Source: Pythium myriotylum (Eukaryota; Oomycota; Peronosporomycetes; Pythiales; Pythiaceae). From it: 64,000 bases of DNA. Positions within the stretch are counted from its first letter, which is position 1, and each line of letters starts with the position of its first letter. The stretch is from positions 434,001 to 498,000 of the forward strand of contig JALJCQ010000014.1 of assembly GCA_023091665.1 (NCBI GenBank). The letters are read 5' to 3'. The notes under the pieces were generated by a model, which worked only from the letters and a program-made list of their open reading frames with translations, did no database searches and was not told the DNA's origin. A program made the translations under genes and the position numbers. This document shows positions 48,561 to 59,600 of this stretch, piece by piece.

Positions 48561-51500
48561 TGACGTGAACGAACACGACAAAGTGGGGCTTCGTCATATA
48601 CATCACGAGGAAGAGGACGGTTCGCCTGACGAACGGTGTTTCGTACTCGCAGGAAGAGCGCACACCACTCCATGTGGCTGCGCGTAGCGACAAGCTCGAG
48701 AGTGTGCGGCTGTTGATCGAGAAGGGCGCCGATGTCAACGCGAAGCTGCCGGTGGGAAATGAGAGCACGCGACGTGCACTGGACGGCGAGAGCGCTCACA
48801 AACTCGGTGTTTCTTTTTTTCTTTTGCAGCGCGGCTTCACGGCGCTGCACTTCGCAGCGCGCCATGCGCGTCTAGAAGTGGTCGAGTTACTGGTGAAGAA
48901 TGGCGCGGACGTGAACGCCACCATGGAGGTACGCAGCGTCGATGCCTCCTCGTCTCCCAAGCAGGAAATCTGATGTGTGGGTTTTGAGACCAGCATGGTC
49001 TGTCGGCGGTCCATATCGCAGCAGAGACTGGTCGCGTGGAAGTTCTTGATTTGCTGATGTTGAACGGAGGCGACTTGCAAGTGCCGATGAGGGTGTGGTG
49101 TAGACTGATGGGTATTGGCCACTGATATGAGTACTCAAGAGTCGTTGGTGTCGTTGAAAACGTAGCGCGGAGTTTCAGCCCTCCATTTGGCGGCGCGCGG
49201 AGGCCACGTCGATGTGGCGCAATATCTTATCGAGAAAGGTGTTGATGTCAATCTGGCAACCGAGGTACGCAAAGCACAATCGCTCAACTCGCGGTGGGAA
49301 CGCGAGAGTAGTGGGCTGAGGTGATGATATGGACAGGAGGGAGTCACAGCCTTGCATGAAGCGGCTAGCCGCGATGACATTGCAATTGTCGAGTATCTTC
49401 TAGAGCAGGGAGCGGACTGTAGAGCAGTTGACGAGGTATTGTTGCCCCCAACTGGAAAGGTGAGACCCAACCACTGACGATCTCGAACGCATAGAGAGGA
49501 CTCTCTGCGCTCCATCGATCAATTTGGGGTTGGAAGAAGCGCTGTGCTAAAGCGTTCGCCATAGCAAAGCTTTTGGTCTCGTATGGGGCGCCGTGGGATG
49601 AAAGTTGCGAGCATGAGCTTGATTCCAGGCTACAACGCTACCAAGAGGCTGATTCGGATGGCTCGAATTTGCACAAAACATTGCGGTGGCAAACGGGCAT
49701 ACGTCCGTGCGTCCTGCACTGGGGACAACAACTAGCCAACGGGTCGACATAGCTCACAGATATCCCGGTCGAGGTCGTTCTTCGAGGGGAGGAATCGGTG
49801 CGAACGTATCTTGCAGACTTGCACGATTCCCGCGTGGACGAGTTAGTTCTCCGTCGCAAGGTATGCGTCGTTGGCCCAAGTCAGTGGGGAAAGACTTCCC
49901 TGGTGAAGTCGCTGACGTCTCTTTCGCCAATGCTGGTTGCTGAGGCCGACCGCACGATCGGGATTGACTTATTTGCTCACGACTTCGCACAAAACGACGA
50001 AGCTGCGGGCACGACGAAGCGCTACGAGATAACGTTCTGGGATTTTGCCGGCCAGGACGAGTATCAGGCGGCTCATGCCATGTTCTTTTCCAAGCGCACG
50101 CTCTACATTCTTTGTGTGGACATGGAAAGGTACAGAACTGCATTGCGAGAAGCCGATGCAGCCGAAACTGCTCGTGAAGCGGAGCATGCAATGGCCCGGT
50201 TCTTGCGAGCGAATGTGTTTCGGTGGGTACGCGCGATCATCTCTCGCCAGGCGGACGCCGAGTTCGTCGTGGTTGGGACCAAGATCGACATGATCTCGAG
50301 CGAGCGAGAGGCTGAGATGCTGTGGCGTGATCTGAGCGATCGCCTCAACGAGTGGATGCGATCGTTTGTGAACGAGATTGATCGTGAGCTTGCATCGAGT
50401 ATGGCTAACGATGCGAGCGAGGACAACTCCCAAATCCAGTCACTCAAGGCCACTCTAAAACATTTGTTTGCCAGCGAGTGGCTCAAAGTTGCCAGTTCTG
50501 ACGCAAACTCAATCAAGCGTGCCGTGCACGACCTCGAGGCTCGCATTGTCACGAGTGGACGCAGCTTCCTTATGCCCGTAACGTACACGCGTGTGCTGGA
50601 GGCGATTCGTGCAAGACGGTCTGCTGCGGCGCGAATGTCTGGTGTAGATCGCATCGCCAATAGTATTGTCCCCGTGCGAGCGTTATGCACAGACCTGATG
50701 CAAGATGTCGATGGCCTGGATGGCGACGAGTGTCGTGCGATTCTGGAATCTCTGCATGACCTTGGAGACCTTCTCTGGTACCAACATGAAGCCTCAGGGG
50801 TCTTCAAAGACACGGTAATCATCGATCCGACGCTCGTGCTCGACTTTGTACGTGAGGTGATTACCCATGATCACACAGCGCGGCTTGCAAACCAGCCTCA
50901 ATCTGCGCTTGAGGAAGGGCGTTTACTAAATAGGTATCTTCAGACATTGCCGATGTGGAAGGATCTGGACGAGGAGCTTTTGTTTGCATTCAAGCAGCTG
51001 CTTCAGTTCTTCCAACTCGCGTACCCAGCCGATAATGCCGAGATGGACTGGGACTCGGACCTCATAGTTCCGACTTATTGGACGGTCCACCAGCCAAGCG
51101 ACTCGAGGCAGCGACTCATCCAGCAAGCGTCTATGTCTCAACGCCATGGAATTCCGCCAGGTGCCTCACAGTATTGCTGGGAGTATGAACTCGCAGCCGA
51201 AGTATCAGAGACCGTCTTCGAGCAATTTGCCGTCCAGAGCTATAGTTCACTGCTCAGGCGACGCGTTTGCCGCAACGTCATTGAAGCTTTCGTCCACGGT
51301 GACTGTGCTGTTCTCATCACACTGTCTCCTGGTTCTTCATCTCGTGACATGATCCGCATTGAGGTTGCAGTGGCCAATAGCGCGATCGGATGGCAGTACC
51401 TGCGGTACTACATCATGGCGATCGAGACGGTGCTGGACGACTACCCCGGGCTTGTCGTGTCCCGTTACATTGTCGACATGAGCGATACAGACGCCAAGAC

Positions 51501-52934
51501 CAACCGCCATCGACTAGGCTATGCGATCCAGATGCTGGAAGATGCGCAGTGGATGGGAAAAGACGAAAGCGAAGTGCGCGATAAGATGCCTTGGCTACCC
51601 TTGAACATGGATTGGTGTGTGGAAAAGGCCTGGCGACATCCTGGGGCGTTGCAGCAACTCCGCACGCGAGAGCTTACACGGGAAACAGTAAGCAAAATCG
51701 ACGTGCTAAAGAAGATTGTCGTTGCCGACGACACAAGGCGCCAGTACCCTGCTTTGTGGACAGTCAAGTACGATGCCGACGCGAACTCGATCGAGCTACG
51801 GATGCTAAGCGACTTGTCGGGTGAATGTTTCCACGAGCCGATCAAGATCAACGTACCGTCTTCATTCTTCGCTACCCGCGGGAGTCTTCTTCAGGTAAGT
51901 GGACTATGTATGTGCCTTTTTTTTGTGAATATACCTAGGCTAAGATATCGACTCCCGAGCAGAATGGTTTGGCTATCCTATCCAACGTCGTTCCCGAGGT
52001 AATCTCACTCGGCATTTTCCAGAAGGCTGTCGAGAACATTATACCAGGTCCGTGTCAACATCACAGATGTCCTCCCTACATGAGCTCTAACAAAGTGCAC
52101 AGCGATTGATAGCCACGTCGACCGCGCCAAGAAGTTGTACAACCTGATTGAGAAGCTTGATCTCGCTTCGACCGGTGCTGTCGAGTTTTCTTCGGGTCGA
52201 AAAATCTCTCCACGCGCCGCGGTTGCGCTGCTTCGCGATCTTTTGATTATTTATGACAGTTCATTCGACGAGCTGAGACTACCTGATCTAGCTAAGCTAC
52301 AGTGTGCAGCAACCGAGGACGGTCACTTCGTATGGGCTAGCCGCCAAGAAATCATGGCGCTAAGTGACACACTCACACCTTGTGACCCAGAGGACGCGAA
52401 GCCACTCCAGCGCACGCTATCTACTACTTCGACAGCATCGACAAACCCTTCGGTCGGGAACACTTCGATCCAGCTACGTCTCGTCATTTGTCGAATCGAC
52501 GGGTTGACGTCGTGGGACTGGCGCCGCGTGTATTGCACGTGGGAATTGCTCGATGCCGCTTCTGTTCCTCTGGCTTCTGGGTCGACCCCGCCGCATTTGG
52601 ATACATCTTCGGCGCCATCGTGGTCATCAATCGAGTTCGCGATAACAGATGTCAAGTCAATCTCATCGCTGCAAGCTTGTTTACTTGTCGTGCGTGTGAA
52701 GCGACCGAGTCGCTGTCTTGGAGTCGTCAAGTAAGCTGTTTGTGGGCCGCTTCGAGATTCTTCAAGGCTGACGATGCGATTGGTGGTTTTTTTTATAGGA
52801 GTCTCGGAAAGGGTCAATTTGTTTTCGGTGACCAGGTCCCCAACGCGTTTGGCCAACAAGTCAATCTTGAGGTCCCGGTCAAAGGAGACAGGTCACCTTC
52901 AACAGTGCATTTCCTGCTGTCCGTCTGCCCGTGA
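48460..52934 (+). CDS. Ankyrin-ROC-COR protein with one in-frame stop (ROCO A)
   Basis: A ROCO-family GTPase gene. Exon 1 (48460-48582) starts MAATSAFASLHEACVAADGA. Each of the next exons encodes one ankyrin repeat (RTPLHVAA, GFTALHFAA, GLSAVHIAA, GVSALHLAA, GVTALHEAA). The ROC domain follows: P-loop GPSQWGKTS near 49876, DFAGQDEYQ near 50041 and GTKID near 50275. The COR region runs to 51895, and after three short introns there is a C2-like end (LTSWDWRRVYCTWELLDA... RVKRPSRCLGVVK) with a last exon to the stop at 52932. The codon at 49750-49752, just before the ROC domain, is TAG. The decayed copy at 31 kb has CAG (Gln) there and ROCO B has Leu. The 3' half is otherwise open, so this looks like a recently inactivated gene, unless an intron removes the stop. 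Confidence 0.75.
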
Positions 52935-53163
52935 ACGAAGTCCAGTCGCGAAGCCAACACCACCGCCATTCAGACAAGCTTACTAAACACGCCACCGAAG
53001 TGAAACTGTACTTAATTGTTTTTGTTTCTTTGCTTCGTTACCGTAACGAATGATAGTGTCGAGAGCGGAGGTACAACTCCCGCGAACGAGTACGAGTACT
53101 GGTTAGCAAGGCTCAGACACAGCATGCAGGACGCAAGATGCAGGGCGCAGAGCGCAATACGCA

Positions 53164-53319
53164 TCATCCGCGGCAGCGCCACACGCACTGCTGGTGCTGG
53201 AAACCTGATGTTGAATTGTTGCAACGCTGGATGCAAGCCGAGTCCCCCTGCGCGCCCACGACGGTGAACTGCGACGCGACGGCGAGGAGTGCGAAGACCG
53301 ACAGAATGGCGAGCTTCAT
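53164..53319 (-). CDS. Small secreted four-cysteine peptide, copy G (C-x3-C type)
   Basis: A 51-aa precursor: MKLAILSVFALLAVASQFTV, VGAQGDSA, then CIQRC, an 11-residue loop (NNSTSGFQHQQ with a sequon) and CVWRC-RG. It is the only copy with C-x3-C in both pairs, the exact spacing of the alpha-hairpinin fold. The ATG at 53319 is preceded by a repetitive leader. On the minus strand an Inr-like TCACCCACTTTGCCATCTG lies near 53482-53500, further away than in other copies. Mature part about 27 residues. Function unknown. Confidence 0.7.
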   Translation of the reverse strand: MKLAILSVFALLAVASQFTVVGAQGDSACIQRCNNSTSGFQHQQCVWRCRG

Positions 53320-53439
53320 GGTTGAGTGGGTTAAGCGATTTGAGCGAGTTAAGCGAGTTGAGCAGGTCGGGTGGTGAAATGGAGACGTGTTGAGGCGGAG
53401 GAGGGGTGATGAGGTGCTTGGGTGTCTTGAGCTTTAGCG

Positions 53440-53485
53440 TGAGCTGGAGCTGGGGTTGGAGCTGGAGCTGGAGCTGGAGCTCGCA
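53440..53485 (+). repeat. GGAGCT minisatellite in the leader of peptide copy G
   Basis: Six or seven GGAGCT-type units with one variant, upstream of copy G. Read on the minus strand it resembles the AGCTCAAGCAC-type leader of other copies, expanded. Confidence 0.6.
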
Positions 53486-54545
53486 GATGGCAAAGTGGGT
53501 GAGTGAAGGCTCGGCTCGTTGCGAAGCCAGTACGGCGAGTCGATTGTGCAGTCCACTTTTCCGTCCGGTGGGATCCGGCGAGTGGAATCACGACCTTGGG
53601 TGTTTGATACACGAACTCGAGTGCATTGTTTCCATGGGAGCTGTCGTTTGCTCGGATGGACGATGTGTCGTACTCCGTACGAGTCAGTGTTTCCACATCA
53701 GGTCCGACGGGGTCCATGAGGTGGGTCCATCCACGGCTCCACGGACGGATGATAGGAGTGTGTAGTGTCTCTAGCGTCATGATGGATGATAATGCGCTGA
53801 GTGTTGTATTGCACGGTATCTCTTGCTCGGTGGGCCATACTTGAAGTTTCGTAGCATCAACTGCCCAAGGACCAGTCATCGGGTGCGCAGCACCTGACGT
53901 TGGAACGGAGCATCGGACGGCGTAGAAAGGGCCTTCTGGCAGAGGCCCAATTAGCGGTAGCCCCCAGTCAGAGACAGCAATCACAAACACGTGCTGCCAG
54001 CTACGAGTTATTGTCTCATCTGTTGATTGAACAGTACTACTGACTCCGACATGTATGACGCCTCGAGCGTCAGCTATCCTCTGTAGGTAATACGTACGCA
54101 CTGTGCGTCTTAGTCAGCGATCCAAACGAGGACCATTCCCACTAGATAGCCCGACCGAGTCTACGAAATTCAGTGCACTCCAGCACAAGGCAACACGGCC
54201 AAATAGCCAACAGACACGAACTGTGATTAAGAAAATGTCAGCATGACTCACGATTCGTCTTGAATCCAGTGATAGAAGGGTCCATATGTTGGTCCATTTC
54301 CACGCCCAAACCCACGGCGTGGGCCTGGGCGTAGGCTTGAAGAAGCTCGTGGCAGTGGTCTGATGATGCCGATGGCAGCTTGTCATGAGGAAGTTTCCTC
54401 GTGCAAGATCATTGGGAGCAACACAGTACTGCCGAATGCTGGTTTTTGACTCGACGTCGTCCAGACGAGTTTTGCCTCTATCATCGCTATCTCCTCGTGC
54501 TGCGTCTTCCTGGTTGCTCTCCTCGGCGAAAGCCTGACCGGCCAT
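53486..54545 (-). other. Possible decayed two-exon gene upstream of peptide copy G
   Basis: Open sequence on the minus strand (YYLQRIADARGVIHVGVSST at about 54095, and SWQHVFVIAVSDWGLPLIGP further on) looks protein-coding, as does the stretch around 54545-54280. The two need an intron or frameshift to be joined near 54110-54260. The frame then runs into the repeat leader of peptide G. I do not recognise the family; a START/lipid-binding-like protein is one guess without support. It may be a relic. Confidence 0.3.
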
Positions 54546-54556
54546 TATACTTGCTT

Positions 54557-54574
54557 CTCACTCTGCAATTTGCC
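54557..54574 (+). promoter_or_regulatory. Core promoter of peptide copy H
   Basis: TCTCACTCTGCAATTTGCC, 54-71 bp before the ATG. It has both the Inr (TCACTCT) and the CAATTTG flank of the oomycete core promoter, and is the best complete match in the window. Confidence 0.65.
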
Positions 54575-54627
54575 GGCCTACCCACAAACGACGCTTCCGA
54601 TACACTCTACACAGTCAACACTCAGCC

Positions 54628-54816
54628 ATGAAGCTCACTATCCTGTCCGTCTTCGCTATCTTCGTCATCGCCACCCATACCACGGTCGCCCAGGCTCCCG
54701 CTCCACCGCCAGCCAAGATTCCGGTCCCGGGCAGCGTTGAAGCTTGCATTCAAAGGCGCTGCGCGGGGCTGGTGGGGCCTGCATTCCAGCAGTGCACGTG
54801 GGGTTGCCGTAGCTGA
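54628..54816 (+). CDS. Small secreted four-cysteine peptide, copy H
   Basis: A 62-aa precursor with signal peptide MKLTILSVFAIFVIATHTTV, a proline-rich spacer (APAPPPAKIPVPGS) absent from the other copies, then CIQRRC, a 10-residue gap (AGLVGPAFQQ) and CTWGC-RS. The extra spacer gives a mature peptide about ten residues longer. The AGL start of the loop and CTW are shared with copy F, so H and F form a subgroup. It has its own strong core promoter. Confidence 0.75.
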   Translation: MKLTILSVFAIFVIATHTTVAQAPAPPPAKIPVPGSVEACIQRRCAGLVGPAFQQCTWGCRS

Positions 54817-56084
54817 TGGGGCCTTTGATGTATTTTACGTTGCCCGTCCATCTTGCCTACATTGGTAACGAAGTAAACGCATTTCGTTCAGTCCCACGTC
54901 GATAGCTGGTTTGGGTGGTTTGGGTGGCTGTTGTCGGAGCCGAGGAAGCGCAGCGTAGCGGAGATCCGCGTCCGGGGTGATAGGGTACATTTTACACCCC
55001 AAGTCGAGTCTACGCTTTTAAAAGCAAATAGATATTTCTTTTTGTGGTCCCATGAAAGGGCCACACAGTATGGCCCTGTTTTCGGGTGAGAGAATGCAGA
55101 GTAAAGTGACTCGTTTCGTTTCGTAGTGAAGGCTTGATGAAGGTCAACAGAGTGACTCCTACTACATGGCGACCTACGTGCAGAAACGAAGTGTACAAAA
55201 AGATTGACCAAGAGCTTCGATCTCGCTTGCCATCTCATCAATGAGTTCCAGGAGGCAGTACAAGCCCGAAGTTCTGTTGGGAGGGGAGGGGGGGGGGGGG
55301 GGGGGGCGTTCATGCTGTACCGTTCAGATTCTGCTCTCTGACCAGTTCTAGAGAAGTCTAACAAAGGAGCGGCAAACCTGCGAGAATAGTCTCTAGCTCG
55401 GCTGGCCAATGTTTGGATGAATGCCTAGTACTTTCTTACCCATAAAAGGATCCCATAATATGGCTTGGTTTCCGTTGCCAGGAGACAGGTTGTCGAAAAC
55501 TCCATCGGCTATAATATCAACTGTGCTACGCTTACAACGTCACGGTGCGGTAAAGACTCATGGATTGTATGCGATTTCCACCCACAATCCACGAGAGCGG
55601 TAGCATCATGTGAAAGACTCATAGTTTGTCTCCGAGTCTGGACTCAGAATCGCGGATCCTCCCACGTGGTGCAACTAACTTCCAGTACAATCTCATCCGT
55701 GATCGTATAGAACGTCGTAACATGCATATGTCGGGTCGTGGATGACATGCATTTTGTGAATAACAGCGCATTTTGAAGACGAAACCTGAGTCTTCGGCTC
55801 CTTGAAGCCACGAAAATATCTAAAGCATCACATCGCTGGTCGTGGGTGAGAACGTAGATGCGTGCAAGAACAATCCAACGAGTGCAAACGACATCTCCAC
55901 CCAGAAGCAATGCACCGGTAAGGATCCTGTCTATCCGGCTCTCTCGACGGATTGGAGCCTCCATGGGGATACGCGCAACTCTTAACACCGGCTCAACTGT
56001 CAGACTTTGCTCACTTGCCAACCAACTAGCTCCAGCTAACGCGAAGCAGCAGCCCACCCAAGCAAGTTCTCTCGCTACCCAAAC
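54817..56084. other. Intergenic between peptide copies H and I
   Basis: About 1.27 kb. It holds a 19-base G run (55288-55306) in a G-rich patch and the conserved peptide-family upstream block at 55838-55870. No gene recognised. Confidence 0.45.
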
Positions 56085-56348
56085 ATGAAGCTTGCCATCC
56101 TCTCCGTCCTCGCTCTCATTGCTACTGCTGCGCAATCCACTGCCGTCAATGCGCAGCCATTCGCGAACAGGAGGCGGTTTCAATCACACCCAAGCGCAAA
56201 CGCACACGGTCGCACTAGATACCGACGAGGAGTCGATATGACGGGCAGTCACCTTAGCTGTACTGACAATCTAACTCCTGGAAATAAAAAAAAAAAAAAA
56301 AAAAAGGATTTCAAAGGCGAGTGTTGTGGCTACGGTCGTTCTCGTTGA
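56085..56348 (+). pseudogene. Peptide gene interrupted by retroelement-like tail, copy I
   Basis: The start MKLAILSVLALIATAAQSTA and cleavage region (VNAQP) are intact, but the four-cysteine part is gone. The frame runs into foreign sequence and then through a poly-A tract read as lysines. A signal peptide, promoter and upstream block remain, so a secreted 87-aa chimera could be made. The likely cause is insertion or template switching of a retrotransposon 3' end. Confidence 0.65.
56242..56305 (+). mobile_element. Retroelement-like 3' tail with poly-A, copy 2
   Basis: GGGCAGTCACCTTAGCTGTA and on to CTAACTCCTGGAAATAAAA, followed by a run of about 20 A. It shares about 50 bp with 44850-44899. 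Both copies sit in or next to broken peptide genes. Confidence 0.5.
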
Positions 56349-56613
56349 AGAGGACAGGCATTTCCGGACACATCCAATATTCGTGGCCTTGGGAGGTTTG
56401 TCACCTGTAACAATGGATATCACACGGCTTAGCCGACATTGAGCACTTTGGTCTAAACTCGCCCACTTCTTTCAACTCAATGGAGTCCATGACTGTTCGA
56501 CCGGTCCAGGATTGCACTTGAGACTAGTGCTTGAATACCTCAATCCAACAAATTCTTGTCCTACCAGCAGCGACTACTTTGATCTTGTATGAAAAAATAA
56601 AGGTCCCTGGATG

Positions 56614-59600
56614 TTAAGAGGAGATACGCACAACGACTTCGCAAGCGGCCGAGTTTTCGTCGCCATCCAAAGGAACAAAAACCCGAGCAACGTCGCTTCC
56701 CTCGTCTGTCTCTCGTGGCACGAAAGTCGTCAATGTAACTGCTCCTACGCCAACACACCTACGAGAGACAGTTAAATTTCCCGTCCTACACCTTGACGAA
56801 ACACAAAACATAGTACTCAAGTACTCACTTGACAATACCAAGGCAGCGACTCGGTCGCTTGACCCGAACTGACAGTCGACTTTGGCGCAACATATCTAGT
56901 GATGCTACTCGTGAGAGGGCAAAATCGACTGTGTCCCAGGAAGGGGCGCTTGCGTAGTCCGAGTGAATTGGTGTCGAACCGGACGCTATTGGGGTCGAAG
57001 AGTTGGGATGGATGAGCTGCCACTTACAATACACCTTGCGCCAATCCCACGCCGTGAGCCCTTTGATGCCTATCACACTGAGCCGAAACCGAAGCGAATT
57101 ATGACGGCTGACTCGCTTGCGAGATAAAGAGCATGGGGGTGTCGGGGGTCCAGAGCTCGAGGACGAAGCCGTTGATGCAGAAGATAGAGACCGCTTCATG
57201 TGCGCCACATCCTCAAGATCGCATGGTGTCAACTTGTCACCCAACTCCATAATCTCCTTGCGGTTAGCCCACACAAAATGACCTTCTGCGGTGGCCGCAC
57301 ACTGGAGTTGTGCAAGGTCGGAGATCGTGAGTTCATCGAAAGAGCTGTTGTGTAGCTTGAGCAAATCTCGAAGAAGTGCCACAGTGGCTCGAGGAGAAAG
57401 TTTCCCACTCTTGGAAGGCTCAGCCACATAGTCTTCTGACAACTTGAGCTGGTCAATAAGATTGTACATTGTCTGGGCTCGCTCCGTCATTGACACGATC
57501 CCTACAGATGCAAAAGTCAGCAGAAATACTACGACGCAACTGGACAAAAAAATTATGTACCAGGAGAAACCAAGCCGATCACTTTTTGCAATATGCCGAA
57601 TGACACAACCTCAGGCACGACATTTGACAGGATTGAAATGCCGCTCTACCACATACACACAAATACAATTAGTATGAGGTGAAGAGTCTGTGCGAGCTCG
57701 AGCTTTACCTTGATCAAGCTGCTGTGTTTGGCGAGGAATGCAGGGGGGACATTGATCTCAATGGGGTCGTGGAAACAATCTCCGGATAGATCGCTCAACA
57801 TCCTTAGCTCAACTCGCTTTTGTATAGCCTCGTACTTCAATGTCCACAGCGCTGGGTACATGCGACGCGTGTCGTCCGCGATCACGAGCTTCTTTAACAC
57901 CTCAACTTTGTTCACAGCCTCGCGTACGAGTTCTTCTGTACGAAGCTTTTGAAGAGCACTTGGGTGAAGCCATGATTTCTCCATGTACCAGCCCATATCC
58001 CGCGGTAGCCAAGGCATCTTCTCCCGCACAGTGGACTCATCTCTGCCCATCCACGTCGCATCTTGAAGAGCCTGGACAGCCTCGCTCAGCTTGTGCCGAC
58101 GAGCCTTCGGCGTTTTGGTATCGACTACGTAGCGCGAGACGATGAGGCCAGGGAAGCTATCAAGCACTGTCTCGAGAGCCATAGCATAGTATCGCAGGTA
58201 CTGCCAGCCGATTGCACTGTTGGTTACAGCGACTTCAATGCGGATAACGTCGCGGATCGACTCGCGAGATGTCAGTGTTATGAGCGCTGTGCAGTCTCCA
58301 TGGACAAATGCTTCAATGAATTTTGGTCCAACTCGTCGTTTAAGCAGCGAGCTGTAGCTTTGAACGGCAAATTGCTCGAAGATCGTATCGGCAACCTCCG
58401 CTGAGAATTCATACTCCCAGCAATAATGACTGGCACCGGGCAAGACTCCGTGCCGCGCCATCATCGTGTTCTGCTTGGTCAGCCGTCGCTGCGGGGTACT
58501 TGCTTTGTTCACCTTCCAGTAGGTCGGAACGATCAAGTCCGAATCCCAATCCATCTCAGCGTTATCTGCCGGATAGGCCAACTGGAAATACTGGAGTAAC
58601 TGCTTGAAAGCGAAAGTGAGTTCCTCGTCGACGTCTTTCCATAATGTAAGCTGTCGCATGAACTCGTGGGTGAGTCGCCCTTCTTCGACGTATGGCGGCG
58701 GAAGATGTGTGGCACGCTTGGCATGTTCATGGGTGATGACCTCGCGCACAAAGTCGAGTACGAGCGTTGGGTCAATAATAACTGTGTCCTTCATCACACC
58801 AGAGGCTTCGTGCTGGTACCACAGCAGATCGCCAACATCGTGGAGGGTTTCTAAAATGGTTCGGCACTCATCGTCATTGAGGTCTGCTATCTCGTCCATC
58901 AGTTCTTTACACAGTGCTCGAACCGGAAGGATCAGGTTCGCAATACGCGAAGCGTTGCTTAAACGAGCGGTCTTCTCACGTCTCGCTCGCAAGGCCTCCA
59001 GCACTCGCGTGTACTTCAACGGCATGACAAAGCTTCGATCACTGCTGGCGATTATAAATTCAAGTGCGGTGCGCGCGCGCAGAACTGAATCTGCGTCTTT
59101 GCTGCTCACCTTTATCCATTCCTTGTCGAAAAGATGCGATAATGTGTTCTTAAGAGTTTGATAATGAACGTGTTCCTCTGAACCCTCCCGAATACCGCTT
59201 GCTGCAAACTCGTGGTCGATTTCCTCAGCGTACATCCGAACCCAGTCCTGTAGACGGCCACGAAGATCGCCCCAGATAAGGTCGGCTTGCTTGTCGCTCT
59301 TCATCGTGTCCATCTTCGTGCCAACAACGACAAACTCAGCATCAGCCTGACGAGATACAATCGCGCGCACCCAACGGAAGACGTTAGTGCGGAGGAACCG
59401 CGCCATAAAGTGTTCGGCCTCGCGGGGGCTGCGCTGGTGGTCGGCTTGTTTCAATGCGCGCTGATATCTCTCCAGATCGATACACAATACGTAGAGCGTA
59501 CGTTTGGAGAAGAACATTGCGTGAGCGACCTGATACTCGTCCTGGCCGGCAAAGTCCCAGAATGAGATTTCGTGCCGTTTGCGTGGCTTGCCATTACCAG

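Noticed and set aside
53349..53485. Proline/alanine-rich C-terminus of a long minus-strand frame
   Set aside because: This part is the GGAGCT minisatellite and 5' leader of peptide copy G, so it was not treated as protein.
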